A stretch of DNA of 64,000 nt from Roseomonas sp. (GCA_020249505.1 JADCFN010000037.1:1-64000); one strand, 5' to 3'. Counted from the stretch's first letter, positions 36,499 to 46,489 are shown. The notes: generated by a model from the sequence alone, not told the origin. Program-made: numbers and translations.

Positions 36499-36807
36499 AT
36501 GCCCGAATTCGACAAGGCAACCCAGACAGAGCTTGAAGCCGCTGCCTTCCGCCGGCTGGTGGAACATCTGCGCGGGCGCAATGACGTGCAGAATATCGAC
36601 ATGATGAACCTGGCCGGCTTCTGCCGGAATTGCCTGAGCAAGTGGTATCGCGCTGCGGCTGAGGAAAAGGGCCTACCGCTGACCGACCCGGAAGCGCGGG
36701 AGATCATCTACGGCATGCCGTATAAGGAATGGCAGGCGCAGTATCAGAAGGAAGCGAGCGCCGAACAGAAGGCGAAATTCGCATCTTCCGGGCAGGGGCA
36801 ACATTGA
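36499..36807 (+). CDS. DUF1244 protein
   Basis: A 102-residue cytoplasmic protein of the DUF1244 (SMc04008-like) family, common in alpha- and gammaproteobacteria. The core FRRLVEHLRGRNDVQNIDMMN and FCRNCLSKWYRAAAEEKG (CxxC-like pair) is fully present. AGGAGG is at 36488-36493. Biochemical role unknown. Its stop shares a base with a possible start of the following GapR-like gene, so the two are probably co-transcribed. Confidence 0.92.
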   Translation: MPEFDKATQTELEAAAFRRLVEHLRGRNDVQNIDMMNLAGFCRNCLSKWYRAAAEEKGLPLTDPEAREIIYGMPYKEWQAQYQKEASAEQKAKFASSGQGQH

Positions 36808-36860
36808 TGGCACGCGCACCCAAGGCTAAAGCGTCCGGCCTTCACACTGAGGAACGCAGA

Positions 36861-37130
36861 ATGGCCCAGGCGCCGAGCAAGCAAGAGAATACGGAAGTCG
36901 GCGGCATTGCCGGCGAAAGGCTGCGGTCCATCGTGGAGCGCATTGAACGCCTGGAAGAAGAAAAAAAGGCGCTGTCGAGCGACATCAAGGATATTTTCGC
37001 CGAAGCGAAATCAGCCGGCTTTGATGTGAAGGTGCTGCGCGCGGTGATCCGGCTGCGGAAGCAGGAACCGGCGGAAGTGGAAGAACAGGAAACGCTGCTC
37101 GATCTCTATCGCCGCGCGCTGGGCATGTGA
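36861..37130 (+). CDS. GapR-like (DUF2312) nucleoid-associated DNA-binding protein
   Basis: An 89-residue protein matching GapR/DUF2312: VGGIAGERLRSIVERIERLEEEKKAL forms the N-terminal coiled coil (in pieces), then DIKDIFAEAKSAGFDVKVLRAVIRLRKQEP and LLDLYRRALGM. In Caulobacter GapR binds overtwisted DNA ahead of replication and transcription forks. I prefer ATG 36861 because GAGGAA lies about seven bases upstream; ATG 36807 overlaps the DUF1244 stop and would add 18 basic residues. Confidence 0.9.
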   Translation: MAQAPSKQENTEVGGIAGERLRSIVERIERLEEEKKALSSDIKDIFAEAKSAGFDVKVLRAVIRLRKQEPAEVEEQETLLDLYRRALGM

Positions 37131-37249
37131 TGGGCCGGCGCGACGTGTCGGTTTAACCATAGCGCGACATTAATATCATTCCGCGACAGAATGATTGCTC
37201 TGGATCTCCGTTGTCGGGCATATTTTGAAAACTGCGGGAGGAGAGAATC

Positions 37250-37929
37250 GTGAAGATTATTAAGACCATCCTCAAGGGCGTCGTCGGCCTTTTGGCCTTT
37301 TTTTCATCGTCGGGTTGTTTCTCGGCGAACCGTCGGAACAGCGTTCGGCATCTAATCCGGCTCCCACTGCCCGCCAAGTCGCATCCATCACCTCAGAGCA
37401 GCAGGCAGCCCAGGAAGATGCGCGTAAGAGGCGCGAGGAGCTGCTGCGGCGGCCTGATCTTCAGACGCAGTTTATCTCCGTGGTTAACAGCGCCACGGCC
37501 ACCTTTAGCGCGGCAGGACGCGACGAGTTCGCGCAGGGTGCCACCCGTCCGGCGCGCCGTCAGGCCATCTGCGCGACCGCGCTGGGGCGTGAACCGGTCG
37601 TGCAAGATTGGGTGGGCCAAGTCAGCACCCGGTCGACTAACAATGAGGGCAAAGGAGTCCTCAGGATCAGCATCGGCCCGGACGTCGCGGTGAAAACGTG
37701 GAACAACGCGCTGTCCGACATCGGCGATCGGACCCTCATCGAGCCCGGCTCCCCTGCCTTCAATGTCATGGGTACGCTACGCAACGGCGACTGGGTCCGG
37801 TTCTCCGGCCGCTTCTTTCCCGATCAGACCGACTGCGTTCGCGAACCGAGCATGACCATCCGCGGCACCATGACCTCCCCGGAGTTCATTTTCCGGTTCG
37901 ATGACATTCGGCGCATTGAGCTGCCTTGA
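37250..37929 (+). pseudogene. Exported protein of unknown function, frameshifted in a T7 run
   Basis: GGAGG followed after eight bases by GTG 37250 opens a frame starting MKIIKTILKGVVGLLAFF. At the run of seven T (about 37308-37314) it leaves the coding frame. With eight T it would read AFFFIVGLFLGEPSEQ and continue through the downstream frame to 37929, giving about 226 residues: one N-terminal membrane segment and a periplasmic part with GRDEFAQGATRPARRQAICA, ALSDIGDRTLIEPGSPAF and GDWVRFSGRFFPDQ. I do not recognise the family. Polymerase slippage or a sequencing indel could restore it. Confidence 0.65.
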
Positions 37930-37947
37930 GGCCAGGAAGGACACGTT

Positions 37948-38427
37948 ATGTTCAAGCAGTTTTCCGCCGCGATCACCGTTCTCCTGGCATCGGGCATCGC
38001 CCACGCCCAGGACCGCCCACGGCCTCAGCCAGCACCCCAACCGAGCGCACTGGCCGAGTGCGTGCATATCGAGGAAGGGGAGCGCCGCCTCGCATGCTAC
38101 GACCGGATCGCGCGTCGTGAGGCCCCAGCGCCTGCCCCACAACAAGCGCCTGCGGGTGATCTGGCCCAATGGTCAGGGAATGGGATGACCACGACCCGTC
38201 CCTTTCGGGCAGATGGCCCGTGGGAGCTCAAGTGGGAAGCCTCGGGCAACATCTTCCAAGTTTTCCTGTACCGGGCGGGCGAGGTGCACGGGCAAGCGAT
38301 GCCCAACATCGTCGCGAACCAGATGGGAAGCGGCCCCGGCTCATCCTACGTCCCCCGCGGCGGCGAATACTATCTTGTCGTCAATGCCATGGGACGATGG
38401 AACATGAGGGCCACCCGGGTAGAGTAG
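37948..38427 (+). CDS. Secreted protein with an ECxxxxxxxxRLxCYD motif
   Basis: A 159-residue protein with a signal peptide ending at AHAQ (about residue 21), a proline-rich linker and the motif ECVHIEEGERRLACYDRIA, seen in many small proteobacterial exported proteins with a disulfide-capable cysteine pair. The C-terminal part (WELKWEASGNIFQVFLY, YYLVVNAMGRW) looks like a beta-sandwich. It follows the frameshifted gene by 18 bases and is probably co-transcribed with it. Function unknown. Confidence 0.7.
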   Translation: MFKQFSAAITVLLASGIAHAQDRPRPQPAPQPSALAECVHIEEGERRLACYDRIARREAPAPAPQQAPAGDLAQWSGNGMTTTRPFRADGPWELKWEASGNIFQVFLYRAGEVHGQAMPNIVANQMGSGPGSSYVPRGGEYYLVVNAMGRWNMRATRVE

Positions 38428-38641
38428 GCAGCACCGTAATTTGGCTTACCCGATAATTAGCGACAGACGTCACGACCGCCCTCTAAGAAGATACGCACTC
38501 GGATGACAGGCTATGCTAGAAAAAACTTAAATGATGACACGTTACGCTCACACTGATCACAAGCGATGTTCCAGGAGCTAATGGAAAAGTGCGGATGTTT
38601 GAGAGGTGCGATGACGTGGGTTGGTAGACCCGACAGCAGCG

Positions 38642-40906
38642 CTACCGCGCATCCGCTCGGCGCTGGCCCGCTCCGTTTCGGCTGCGCACATAATAATCCG
38701 TGCCCTGGCCAGGATTATTGATGTAGAATTCATCGCGCGGGAAAACATCCGTGAGTGGTGCCTCTTCCCGCTTCTGTCCTGGCAGCCATTGCAGGGGCGT
38801 GCCGGCGAAAAGGCTTGGCCAATCGCTGAACTCCCGATTGCCGGCAAGCAGATGCGCGATATGCGCGGGCTTGGCGAATTCCGCCGCAAGCTTTGCCGGG
38901 TCGAAGGGAATCGGCTCATTCGATCCGATCATGACCCCCGCTGGCATCAGCAATAGCGCATGGGGAAAGACGGCAGCGAAGGTCTGCACCGCGCGCTGCG
39001 TTGGGGTCCATTGAATGTAAAGGCCGCCCGGCGCCAAACGCCGCCGCGCCTGTTCGATAAACTCCGCGCTATAGAGCAAGCCGGAATGTGAGCCCTGCGG
39101 CAGAATCGCATCGGCTTCAATAATGTCGTAGCGCTGGTCTTCCTTGGCCAGCGTGCGCCGCCCATCGCCATATTCCATCTGCCAACGCGGGTCCTTGAAC
39201 ATGCGCGCGATGGGGCCATCCGGGTAATGCTGGCCGATTTCTTCCAGCGCCGTCAGCACCGGCGCCACCAATTCAATGGCACGAATCTGGCTTTCCGGGC
39301 GAATGCCCGCAGCCCAGGGCGTCCCGCCGCTGCCGATCCCAATGACCAGCACATTTTTCGGATCAGGATGGATCAGCGGCCCAACCGCGCCCAGGAATTG
39401 ATGAATGGACAGGAAGGGAATGCGCCCCTGGCTGAAGCCCTGAATGAAGAAGGGGCCTTCCGCCACACCATCCGCGCCCTTGCTGTCGCGGAAAAACGCC
39501 ACACCCGAACGATCTTCCGCCCAGGCCACCATATGGCCCGGCCCTTCCGCATGCATGCGCGACCAAAGCCCAGCATTGCCTGGCATGAGCATGAGCGCGA
39601 GCGCGGAGGCAATGGCAAGGCCGCCTTCGACAGGCCGCCGCCACCCCCCATGCCAAAGCCAGCCCAGCAGCAGCAACAGCGAAAGTGCCGCCAGTAGTTT
39701 TAGCGTGCCCGCCGTACCCAGAAAATGCAGCGTAATCAGCCCAGTGAAAATGGACCCCGCCGCATTGCCGGCGATATTGGCCAATTGCACCCAACCAACC
39801 CGCGTGCCGACACTCGCCAAATCCTGCTGCACCGCGCGCTGCACAAAGGCGAAGGTCATGCCAATCAGGAAGGAAGGCGGCCCCACCACGACCACGGCCA
39901 AGAAGATCATCATGGCGAGCGCCCCGCCATGCAGGCGCGAATGATCCACCGCCATCAGATCGGCAATGGGCCAAAGCGGCAGGGCAATCCAAAGCGCGGC
40001 CAGCAACACCACCGCCAGGACAAAGCCGGCACCCTGGGTGATGAAAAAGGCCGGGCGAGGGTCCTTCAAGTGGCGCACCATGCGGGCTGCGAAGGCCATG
40101 CCAAGCCCATCGGCCAACAGGAAAATCCCAAGCACTGTCGGGAAAAGATAGGCGTGGTATTGCCCGACCTGGCCCATGATGCGGACCCAAAGGATTTCCA
40201 GCGCCACAATCACATAGCCGGACAGGAACACCAGAAAGCACCAGAGCGGCAGGCTGCCAAAGGGCGCATCGCCGGCCTTGGCGGCGGGGCTCGGCGCGGG
40301 CAGGGGCACGCCACGAAGCTGCGGGAGCAGCGACAGCGCCAGGACAGCGGCGAAAATCTCAAGCCCCGCGGCCAGCCAAAGCGCGCCGACAAAGCCCAGA
40401 TTGCCGACCAGCACCCAGCCACCGAGCAGCGCACCAAGCCCGGCGCCAAAGGTGTTCAGCCCGTAGAGCAGGCCAATCCGTTCCGCCACCGTGTCCAAAG
40501 CGGTTGAAACCGCGCGCGCCAAAAGTGGCAGGGAAGCGCCCATCAGCGTGGTTGGCAGCACAAGCCCCGCGAAGCAGAGCGCGAAGATCATCGCCGGGTC
40601 ATCCACCACCCCGGCCAGATCCGTCGCCAGCCAATCATAAAGAAAAGCCTTGGACAGGACGGCGAAAATGCCGACCCCGGTTTCTGCCAGCGCGAAGCCG
40701 ATCAGCGCGCGCGCCGGTGTGATGCGATCGGCGATTTTGGCGCCAATGATCGAACCAATGCCAAGCCCGGCGAGGAAAGCACCCACCACAAGCGCGGCGG
40801 AAATCGTGTCAGAGCCGGCAAAAATGCCGAGCATCCGCTGCCAGACAATCTGGCACAGCAGCGCAGCAAAGCCCGACGCAAAAAAGGCAACGGCCAAACG
40901 AGGCAT
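38642..40906 (-). CDS. Membrane-fused spermidine-synthase-like protein
   Basis: A 754-residue protein. About residues 1-460 are membrane segments of the MFS-like type often fused to polyamine synthases (LLCQIVWQRMLGIFAGSD at the start, ILWVRIMGQVGQYHAYLF midway). The last 260 residues hold an aminopropyltransferase/SAM fold with VLVIGIGSGGTPWAAG, IRAIELVAPVLTALEEI, YGDGRRTLAKED and YDIIEADAILP. Canonical aspartates of spermidine synthases are only partly recognisable, so the reaction is uncertain. GGGGGAG ten bases upstream marks the ATG at 40906. Confidence 0.85.
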   Translation of the reverse strand: MPRLAVAFFASGFAALLCQIVWQRMLGIFAGSDTISAALVVGAFLAGLGIGSIIGAKIADRITPARALIGFALAETGVGIFAVLSKAFLYDWLATDLAGVVDDPAMIFALCFAGLVLPTTLMGASLPLLARAVSTALDTVAERIGLLYGLNTFGAGLGALLGGWVLVGNLGFVGALWLAAGLEIFAAVLALSLLPQLRGVPLPAPSPAAKAGDAPFGSLPLWCFLVFLSGYVIVALEILWVRIMGQVGQYHAYLFPTVLGIFLLADGLGMAFAARMVRHLKDPRPAFFITQGAGFVLAVVLLAALWIALPLWPIADLMAVDHSRLHGGALAMMIFLAVVVVGPPSFLIGMTFAFVQRAVQQDLASVGTRVGWVQLANIAGNAAGSIFTGLITLHFLGTAGTLKLLAALSLLLLLGWLWHGGWRRPVEGGLAIASALALMLMPGNAGLWSRMHAEGPGHMVAWAEDRSGVAFFRDSKGADGVAEGPFFIQGFSQGRIPFLSIHQFLGAVGPLIHPDPKNVLVIGIGSGGTPWAAGIRPESQIRAIELVAPVLTALEEIGQHYPDGPIARMFKDPRWQMEYGDGRRTLAKEDQRYDIIEADAILPQGSHSGLLYSAEFIEQARRRLAPGGLYIQWTPTQRAVQTFAAVFPHALLLMPAGVMIGSNEPIPFDPAKLAAEFAKPAHIAHLLAGNREFSDWPSLFAGTPLQWLPGQKREEAPLTDVFPRDEFYINNPGQGTDYYVRSRNGAGQRRADAR

Positions 40907-41060
40907 GACCGAAAAGCTCCCCCAGAGGCGGCTTTCTTTCACCGCTTTGTGTTTCTGAAGGCAAATTACGGCGAAATTACCGCATGGCAAGTGCCCCATC
41001 TTGCCCGAAGCCGCCCCTCGGCGCAGGCTACGCCCCATAACGCCAAGTGGAGAGTCGGCA

Positions 41061-42599
41061 ATGAATGGTGCGGAAAGCCTGGTCCATACACTCATAGGTA
41101 GCGGGGTTGATGTGTGTTTCTCCAACCCTGGCACGAGTGAGATGCATTTCGTGGCGGCGCTGGACCGGATTCCGGGGATGCGCTGCGTGCTGGGCTTGCA
41201 GGAAAATGTCGTGACCGGGATGGCGGATGGCTATTGGCGCATGGCGGAAAAGCCGGCCTGCACCTTGCTGCATTGCGGCCCCGGCCTGGCCAATGGTTTG
41301 GCTAATTTGCATAATGCGCGCCGGGCGCGGTCCGGCATTGTGAATATCACGGGCGACCACGCCACCTATCACCGCCCCTATGACGCGCCGCTGACCGCCG
41401 ATACCGAAGGCTTCGCCCGCGGCGTTTCCGCCTGGGTGAGGACTTCAACCGATTCAACCAAGGTGGGCGCTGATGCCGCCGTGGCGGTGCAAGCGGCGCG
41501 CACCTCCCCAGGGCAGATCGCGACCCTGATCCTGCCCGCCGATACCGCCTGGAATGATGGCGGCGTGGTGGCGCCAGCCCTGCCGGTGCCCGCCGTGCCG
41601 GAAGCGGACCCGCATGCCATCCGCAACGCCGCGCGCATCCTGCGCGAGAAGAAAAATGTGCTGATCCTGCTGGGCGGCCCGAGCCTACGTGAAGGCGCGC
41701 AGCTTCACGCCTATCGCATCGCTGAGGCAACCGGCGCGCGGCTGCTGGCCGAGGGCTCAAACGGCCGCACCCAGCGTGGGCGTGGGCGCATCGCCCTCGA
41801 ACGCGTGCCCTATTACGTGGACCAGGCGATTGATGCGCTGAAATGGGTGGAGCATCTGATCCTGGTGAATGCCAAGGCGCCGGTCGGCTTTTTCGGCTAT
41901 CCGGGCAAGCCTTCACTGCATTACCCGCCCAATGCTGAAGTGCATGTGCTGACGCGTTATGAACAGAATGCCGAAGTCGCTTTGGCCGCGCTGGCGGTAG
42001 AATTGAACGCGCCCGCCATCGCCATCCCGGATCGCGGCCCGCGGCCGGAAGTGGTGCGCGGCGCGCCAACGCCGGAAGGGCTTGCGCGTGTATTGGGCGC
42101 GCTGATGCCTGAAGATGCGATCATTGCGGATGAAAGTGTCTCCTACGGTCGCGGCTTCTTCCCCGAAACCCATAACGCGCCGCCACATGATTGGTTGCAG
42201 ATCACGGGCGGCGCCATTGGCTGCGGCATGCCCTTGGCAACCGGCGCCGCGGTTGGTGGTGGTGGTCGGCGCGTGATCAATATGCAGGCCGATGGTTCGG
42301 CCATGTATACGGTGCAATCGCTTTGGACCCAGGCGCGTGAAAAGTTGCCGGTGACCACCGTGATCATTTCCAACCGCAAATACGCGATCCTGCTTGGCGA
42401 ATACCGCAATGTCGGCGCCAATCCGGGCCGCACGGCGATGGATATGATGGATCTCGGTAATCCTGATATCGGCTGGGTGAAAATGGCCGAGAGCATGGGC
42501 GTGGAGGCGGCGCAGGCCACCACGCTTGATCAGGTGGCAGACCTGATGAGCCAAAGCTTTGCCCGTCCGGGCCCCTTCCTCATTGAATTGGTGGTGTGA
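41061..42599 (+). CDS. Thiamine-diphosphate enzyme, acetolactate synthase large-subunit homologue
   Basis: A 512-residue ThDP enzyme. The cofactor-activating glutamate is in LGLQENVVTGMADGYWRM (about residue 48); the central domain has VLILLGGPSLREGAQLHA; the pyrophosphate/metal motif is QADGSAMYTVQSLW with SNRKY taking the place of the second asparagine. No regulatory subunit gene follows and it is not near ilv genes, so biosynthetic AHAS is unlikely; decarboxylase or oxoacid ligase roles are open. GGAGAG precedes ATG 41061. It is coupled to the SDR gene. Confidence 0.82.
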   Translation: MNGAESLVHTLIGSGVDVCFSNPGTSEMHFVAALDRIPGMRCVLGLQENVVTGMADGYWRMAEKPACTLLHCGPGLANGLANLHNARRARSGIVNITGDHATYHRPYDAPLTADTEGFARGVSAWVRTSTDSTKVGADAAVAVQAARTSPGQIATLILPADTAWNDGGVVAPALPVPAVPEADPHAIRNAARILREKKNVLILLGGPSLREGAQLHAYRIAEATGARLLAEGSNGRTQRGRGRIALERVPYYVDQAIDALKWVEHLILVNAKAPVGFFGYPGKPSLHYPPNAEVHVLTRYEQNAEVALAALAVELNAPAIAIPDRGPRPEVVRGAPTPEGLARVLGALMPEDAIIADESVSYGRGFFPETHNAPPHDWLQITGGAIGCGMPLATGAAVGGGGRRVINMQADGSAMYTVQSLWTQAREKLPVTTVIISNRKYAILLGEYRNVGANPGRTAMDMMDLGNPDIGWVKMAESMGVEAAQATTLDQVADLMSQSFARPGPFLIELVV

Positions 42600-42601
42600 A
42601 C

Positions 42602-43375
42602 ATGGATATGCAACTTGCCGGCAAGCGCGTGCTTGTCACGGGTGGATCAAAAGGCATTGGGCTCGCTTGCGCGGAAGCCTTCGCGCGGGAGGGCTGCGAC
42701 ATTGTGCTTTCGGCGCGCGATGCGGCGGCACTCGCGACCGCTGCCGATAAGGTGCGCGCTTTGGCACAGGTGCGGGTTGAAACACTCGCCGCTGATCTTT
42801 CGAAGGTGGAAGAACGCGAAAGGCTACACGCCGCCTTTCCGGATATTGATGTGCTGGTGAATAATGCCGGCGCCATTCCATCCGGGCGCTTGCAGGATAT
42901 TTCCATCCAGCGCTGGCAGGAAGCCTGGAGCCTAAAGGTATTTGGCTACATTCATCTGTGCCAGCTCTATCTGCCGGCGATGGAAGCGCGCAAGGCCGGC
43001 GCGGTGGTGAACATCATCGGCATGGCCGGGCGTTCACCAAAAGCCGGCTATATTTGCGGTGGCGCGGGCAATGCATCCCTGATTGCCTTCACCCAGGCTT
43101 TGGGTGCGGCAACGCAGGCCAATGGCGTGAAGGTTGTTGGCATCAATCCAGCGGTGACCAAGACAGATCGCATGATCACCCAGGCGCGCGTCAATGCGAA
43201 GCTGAAATTCGGCGATGAGGAACGCTGGGCGGAAACCATCACCGGCCTGCCCTTCAATCGCCCGATTGAATCAGCCGAAATCGCCGATCTGGCGGTGTTC
43301 CTGGCGAGCCCACGTGGCGTTTATGTGAATGGCACGGTGGTGGATGTGGATGGTGGGGGGATGTGGCGCGCCTGA
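42602..43375 (+). CDS. SDR-family protein with substituted catalytic Tyr and Lys
   Basis: A 257-residue Rossmann-fold SDR: LVTGGSKGIGLACAEAF binds the dinucleotide, VLVNNAGAIPSG follows, and the C-terminus has VVDVDGGGMW. Where classical enzymes have YxxxK, this one reads GGAGNASLIAF, so the Tyr and Lys align with Gly and Asn. The upstream Ser site (NIIGMAGR) is also altered. It may bind NAD(P) without classical reductase chemistry or use different residues. ATG 42602 is chosen; GTG 42596 overlapping the previous stop is an alternative. It is probably in one operon with the ThDP enzyme. Confidence 0.82.
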   Translation: MDMQLAGKRVLVTGGSKGIGLACAEAFAREGCDIVLSARDAAALATAADKVRALAQVRVETLAADLSKVEERERLHAAFPDIDVLVNNAGAIPSGRLQDISIQRWQEAWSLKVFGYIHLCQLYLPAMEARKAGAVVNIIGMAGRSPKAGYICGGAGNASLIAFTQALGAATQANGVKVVGINPAVTKTDRMITQARVNAKLKFGDEERWAETITGLPFNRPIESAEIADLAVFLASPRGVYVNGTVVDVDGGGMWRA

Positions 43376-43379
43376 CGCG

Positions 43380-45299
43380 TCACGCCCGCGCGGGCAAGTG
43401 CATTTCTGCCTTGCCGAGTGCCGCCAGCGCCGTCGCCACGATATGCGGCGCATTGAGCCCCGCCTGATCATATTGCTTGCGCGGCGCTTCGTGATCAATG
43501 AAGACATCCGGCAGGCACATGGGGCGGATTTTCAGCCCGCGATCCATCAGCCCGCGCGTCGCCAAATGATGCATGACAAGCCCGCTGAAGCCGAGCATGG
43601 AACCTTCCTCAATCGTGATCAGGACTTCATGCTCACGCGCAAGCCGTTCCACCAAGGCGGTATCAAGCGGCTTGGCAAAGCGCGCATCGGCAACCGTGCA
43701 GGAAAGCCCATGGGTTGCCAATTCATCAGCCGCCTTCAGGCATTCCTGCAAGCGCGCCCCATAAGACAGGATCGCAATCGCATTGCCTTCGCGCAGCACG
43801 CGCCCCTTGCCGAGTTCCAGCACTGAACCGCGCTTGGGCAATTCAAGACCAAAACCCTCACCACGCGGATAGCGAAAGGCGGAAGGCCGATCATCAATCG
43901 CGGCAGAGGTCGCGACCATATGCATCAGCTCCACCTCATCAGCGGCGGCCATCAGCACCATATTGGGCAGGCAGCCGAGATAGGCGATATCGAAAGACCC
44001 CGCATGGGTTGCGCCATCCGCGCCGACCAGCCCGGCGCGGTCCATGGCGAAGCGCACGGGCAGGGATTGTAGCGCTACATCATGCATGATCTGGTCATAG
44101 GCGCGCTGCAAAAAGGTGGAATAGATCGCGCAAAAGGGCTTGAGCCCTTCAGTGGCGAGCCCCGCTGCGAAAGTCACCGCATGCTGTTCGGCGATACCGA
44201 CATCAAAGCTCCGACGCGGGAATTTCTTGGCGAATGAATCAAGCCCCGTGCCGGATGGCATGGCGGCATTGATGGCGACAATGCGCTCATCAGCTTCCGC
44301 TTCAGCGATCAGCGCATTGGCGAAGACCTTGGTGAAGGAAGGCGGACCGGGCGGTGCCTTGGCCTGTTCACCGGTGACGACATTGAATTTCACCACGCCA
44401 TGATATTTGTCGGGCGCGGATTCCGCCGGCGCATAACCCTTGCCCTTTTGCGTCACCACATGCAGCAGGATTGGGCCTTGCTGATCCCGATCACGCAGAT
44501 TGCGCAGAATGGGCAGCAAATGGTCCAGATCATGCCCATCCACGGGACCGACGTAATAGAAACCCAATTCTTCGAACAGCGTGCCACCGGTCAGCAGCCC
44601 GCGCGCGTATTCATCGGCGCGCCGTGCGGCGCGTTCCAAAGGTGCGGGGAAGCGCTTGGCCAGCCGCGCCATCATATCGCGCAAGGAAAGGAAGGGGCGC
44701 GATGAAATCAGCTTGGACAAATAGGCACTCATCGCGCCCACAGGCGGTGCGATGGACATGTCATTGTCGTTCAGAATGACAATCAGATTGGCCTTGGAAG
44801 CGCCGGCATTGTTCATGGCTTCGTAAGCCATGCCGGCACTCATGGACCCATCGCCAATCACGGAAATCACATGGCGATCCTTGCCCTGCAATTGGCTGCC
44901 AATCGCCATGCCAAGGCCGGCGGAAATGCTGGTCGAAGAATGCGCCGCACCGAAGGGGTCGTATTCGCTTTCACTCCGTTTGGTGAAGCCGGAAAGCCCG
45001 CCGCCTTGGCGCAGCGTGCGGATGCGATCGCGCCGCCCGGTCAGGATTTTGTGCGGATAGGCCTGGTGCCCGACATCCCAGATCAGCCGGTCATGCGGTG
45101 TGTCGAAAATCGCATGTACGGCGACGGTCAATTCCACAACGCCAAGTGATGCACCAAGATGCCCGCCGGTGACGGAAACCGCGTCAATGGTCTCGGCGCG
45201 CAATTCCTCGGCCAGGCGTTTGAGTTGTTCGCCGGAGTAGTTCCGCAAATCGCTTGGGATCGAAACGCGATCGAGCAGCGGTGTGACAGGACGGTTCAT
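43380..45299 (-). CDS. dxs: 1-deoxy-D-xylulose-5-phosphate synthase
   Basis: A 639-residue ThDP enzyme making DXP from pyruvate and glyceraldehyde 3-phosphate, the first step of the MEP isoprenoid route. Motifs: [34 protein letters not shown] (ThDP), [14 protein letters not shown] and [13 protein letters not shown] with the catalytic glutamate region. Standard length. It lies three bases from ispA, completing the xseB-ispA-dxs order also known from E. coli. Confidence 0.97.
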   Translation of the reverse strand: MNRPVTPLLDRVSIPSDLRNYSGEQLKRLAEELRAETIDAVSVTGGHLGASLGVVELTVAVHAIFDTPHDRLIWDVGHQAYPHKILTGRRDRIRTLRQGGGLSGFTKRSESEYDPFGAAHSSTSISAGLGMAIGSQLQGKDRHVISVIGDGSMSAGMAYEAMNNAGASKANLIVILNDNDMSIAPPVGAMSAYLSKLISSRPFLSLRDMMARLAKRFPAPLERAARRADEYARGLLTGGTLFEELGFYYVGPVDGHDLDHLLPILRNLRDRDQQGPILLHVVTQKGKGYAPAESAPDKYHGVVKFNVVTGEQAKAPPGPPSFTKVFANALIAEAEADERIVAINAAMPSGTGLDSFAKKFPRRSFDVGIAEQHAVTFAAGLATEGLKPFCAIYSTFLQRAYDQIMHDVALQSLPVRFAMDRAGLVGADGATHAGSFDIAYLGCLPNMVLMAAADEVELMHMVATSAAIDDRPSAFRYPRGEGFGLELPKRGSVLELGKGRVLREGNAIAILSYGARLQECLKAADELATHGLSCTVADARFAKPLDTALVERLAREHEVLITIEEGSMLGFSGLVMHHLATRGLMDRGLKIRPMCLPDVFIDHEAPRKQYDQAGLNAPHIVATALAALGKAEMHLPARA

Positions 45300-45302
45300 T
45301 CT

Positions 45303-46220
45303 TTAGCTTCTCCGCGCGATTGTGTAATCGGCCAGCGCGCGCAAATGCGCCGCTGCTTCCCCAAAAGCATCCAGATGATCTTGCGCCTGGGCAGCAAGCC
45401 GTTCCGCTTGCAGCCTGGCGCGTTCCAGCCCCAAAAGCCCAACGAGTGTGGCCTTGCCTGCATCGGCATCCTTGCCGGTGCGCTTGCCGGTTTCCTCGGC
45501 TGATGCGGTCGCATCCAGCACGTCATCGGCAATCTGAAAGGCAGCGCCCAGATCGCGGCCATAGGCGGAAAGCGCATGGCGCAACTGGATGGGTGCCTTG
45601 CCAAGAATGGCGCCAGCTTCAGCAGAAAATTCAATCAGCTTGCCGGTCTTCAGCAATTGCAGCCGGCCGATTTCTGCTTCTTCCAAGGGGCGTCCGGCTT
45701 CTTCCGCCAGCATATCCAGCATTTGCCCCCCACACATGCCGCGCGCACCGGCCGCGCGCGCCAAGGCACGGCAAAGCTCCGCCCGTACGGCTGGGTCGGC
45801 ATGGGTTTCGGGTTCGCTCAAGACCAGAAAAGCCTGGGTTTGCAGCGCATCACCCGCCAGCACGGCGGTTGACTCATCAAAGGCGCGATGCACGGTCGGT
45901 TTGCCGCGGCGCAGATCATCATCATCCATGCAGGGCAGATCATCATGCACCAACGAATAGGCATGCAGCATTTCAATGGCCGAGGCGACACGCAGCGCTG
46001 CTTCGCGTGCGACGCCAAATTGCGCGGCACCTTCCAGCACCAGAAAACCGCGCAACCTTTTCCCACCGCCCATGCTGGCATAGCGCATGGCTTCAAAGAG
46101 CCGCGCCTCATCGCCTTCCGGTGGTGGGATCAGCGCATCAAGCGCGCGATCAATTTCGGCAGCCGCCGCCGCCATGGCGGAAGCAAGGGCCTTGGCGGAA
46201 TCGGGCGGGGCAGCGGACAT
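45303..46220 (-). CDS. ispA: Farnesyl diphosphate synthase (polyprenyl synthetase)
   Basis: A 305-residue all-alpha prenyltransferase condensing IPP with DMAPP/GPP. First aspartate-rich motif DDLPCMDDDDLRRGKPT (about 93-109), second motif QIADDVLDATAS (about 235), and GGGKRLRGFLVL for IPP binding. Four bases upstream of dxs and eight downstream of xseB. Product length (FPP versus GPP) is inferred from family and position. Confidence 0.95.
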   Translation of the reverse strand: MSAAPPDSAKALASAMAAAAAEIDRALDALIPPPEGDEARLFEAMRYASMGGGKRLRGFLVLEGAAQFGVAREAALRVASAIEMLHAYSLVHDDLPCMDDDDLRRGKPTVHRAFDESTAVLAGDALQTQAFLVLSEPETHADPAVRAELCRALARAAGARGMCGGQMLDMLAEEAGRPLEEAEIGRLQLLKTGKLIEFSAEAGAILGKAPIQLRHALSAYGRDLGAAFQIADDVLDATASAEETGKRTGKDADAGKATLVGLLGLERARLQAERLAAQAQDHLDAFGEAAAHLRALADYTIARRS

Positions 46221-46228
46221 GCGGCGCT

Positions 46229-46489
46229 CTATTCCACGTCTCGCAAGGATGGTCCGGCTGGGCCATCCACAATCGCTTGGATTTTCTGCTCCGCTTCCGC
46301 GAGCTTCGCCTCACAATGGCGCTTCAGCGCCGCACCGCGTTGATAAGCGGTGACCGAGGCTTCAAGTGCGCCCTTGCCGCTTTCCAATTCCCGCACAATC
46401 CCCTCAAGCTCTGCGAGCGCTTGCTCGAAGGAAAGGGCGGCGATGTCGGACGGCGGCGGCCCTGCCGTCTCATTGGGTGTACGTGCCAT
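46229..46489 (-). CDS. xseB: Exodeoxyribonuclease VII small subunit
   Basis: An 86-residue XseB with the family core LSFEQALAELEGIVRELESG and LEASVTAYQRGAALKRHCEAKL, forming helical hairpins that bundle on the XseA large subunit (not in the window). It leads the xseB-ispA-dxs operon. Confidence 0.95.
   Translation of the reverse strand: MARTPNETAGPPPSDIAALSFEQALAELEGIVRELESGKGALEASVTAYQRGAALKRHCEAKLAEAEQKIQAIVDGPAGPSLRDVE

Noticed and set aside
41061-42599. Biosynthetic acetolactate synthase (ilvB/ilvI)
   Set aside because: No small-subunit gene and no branched-chain neighbours; the family is broader, so only a general ThDP call is given.
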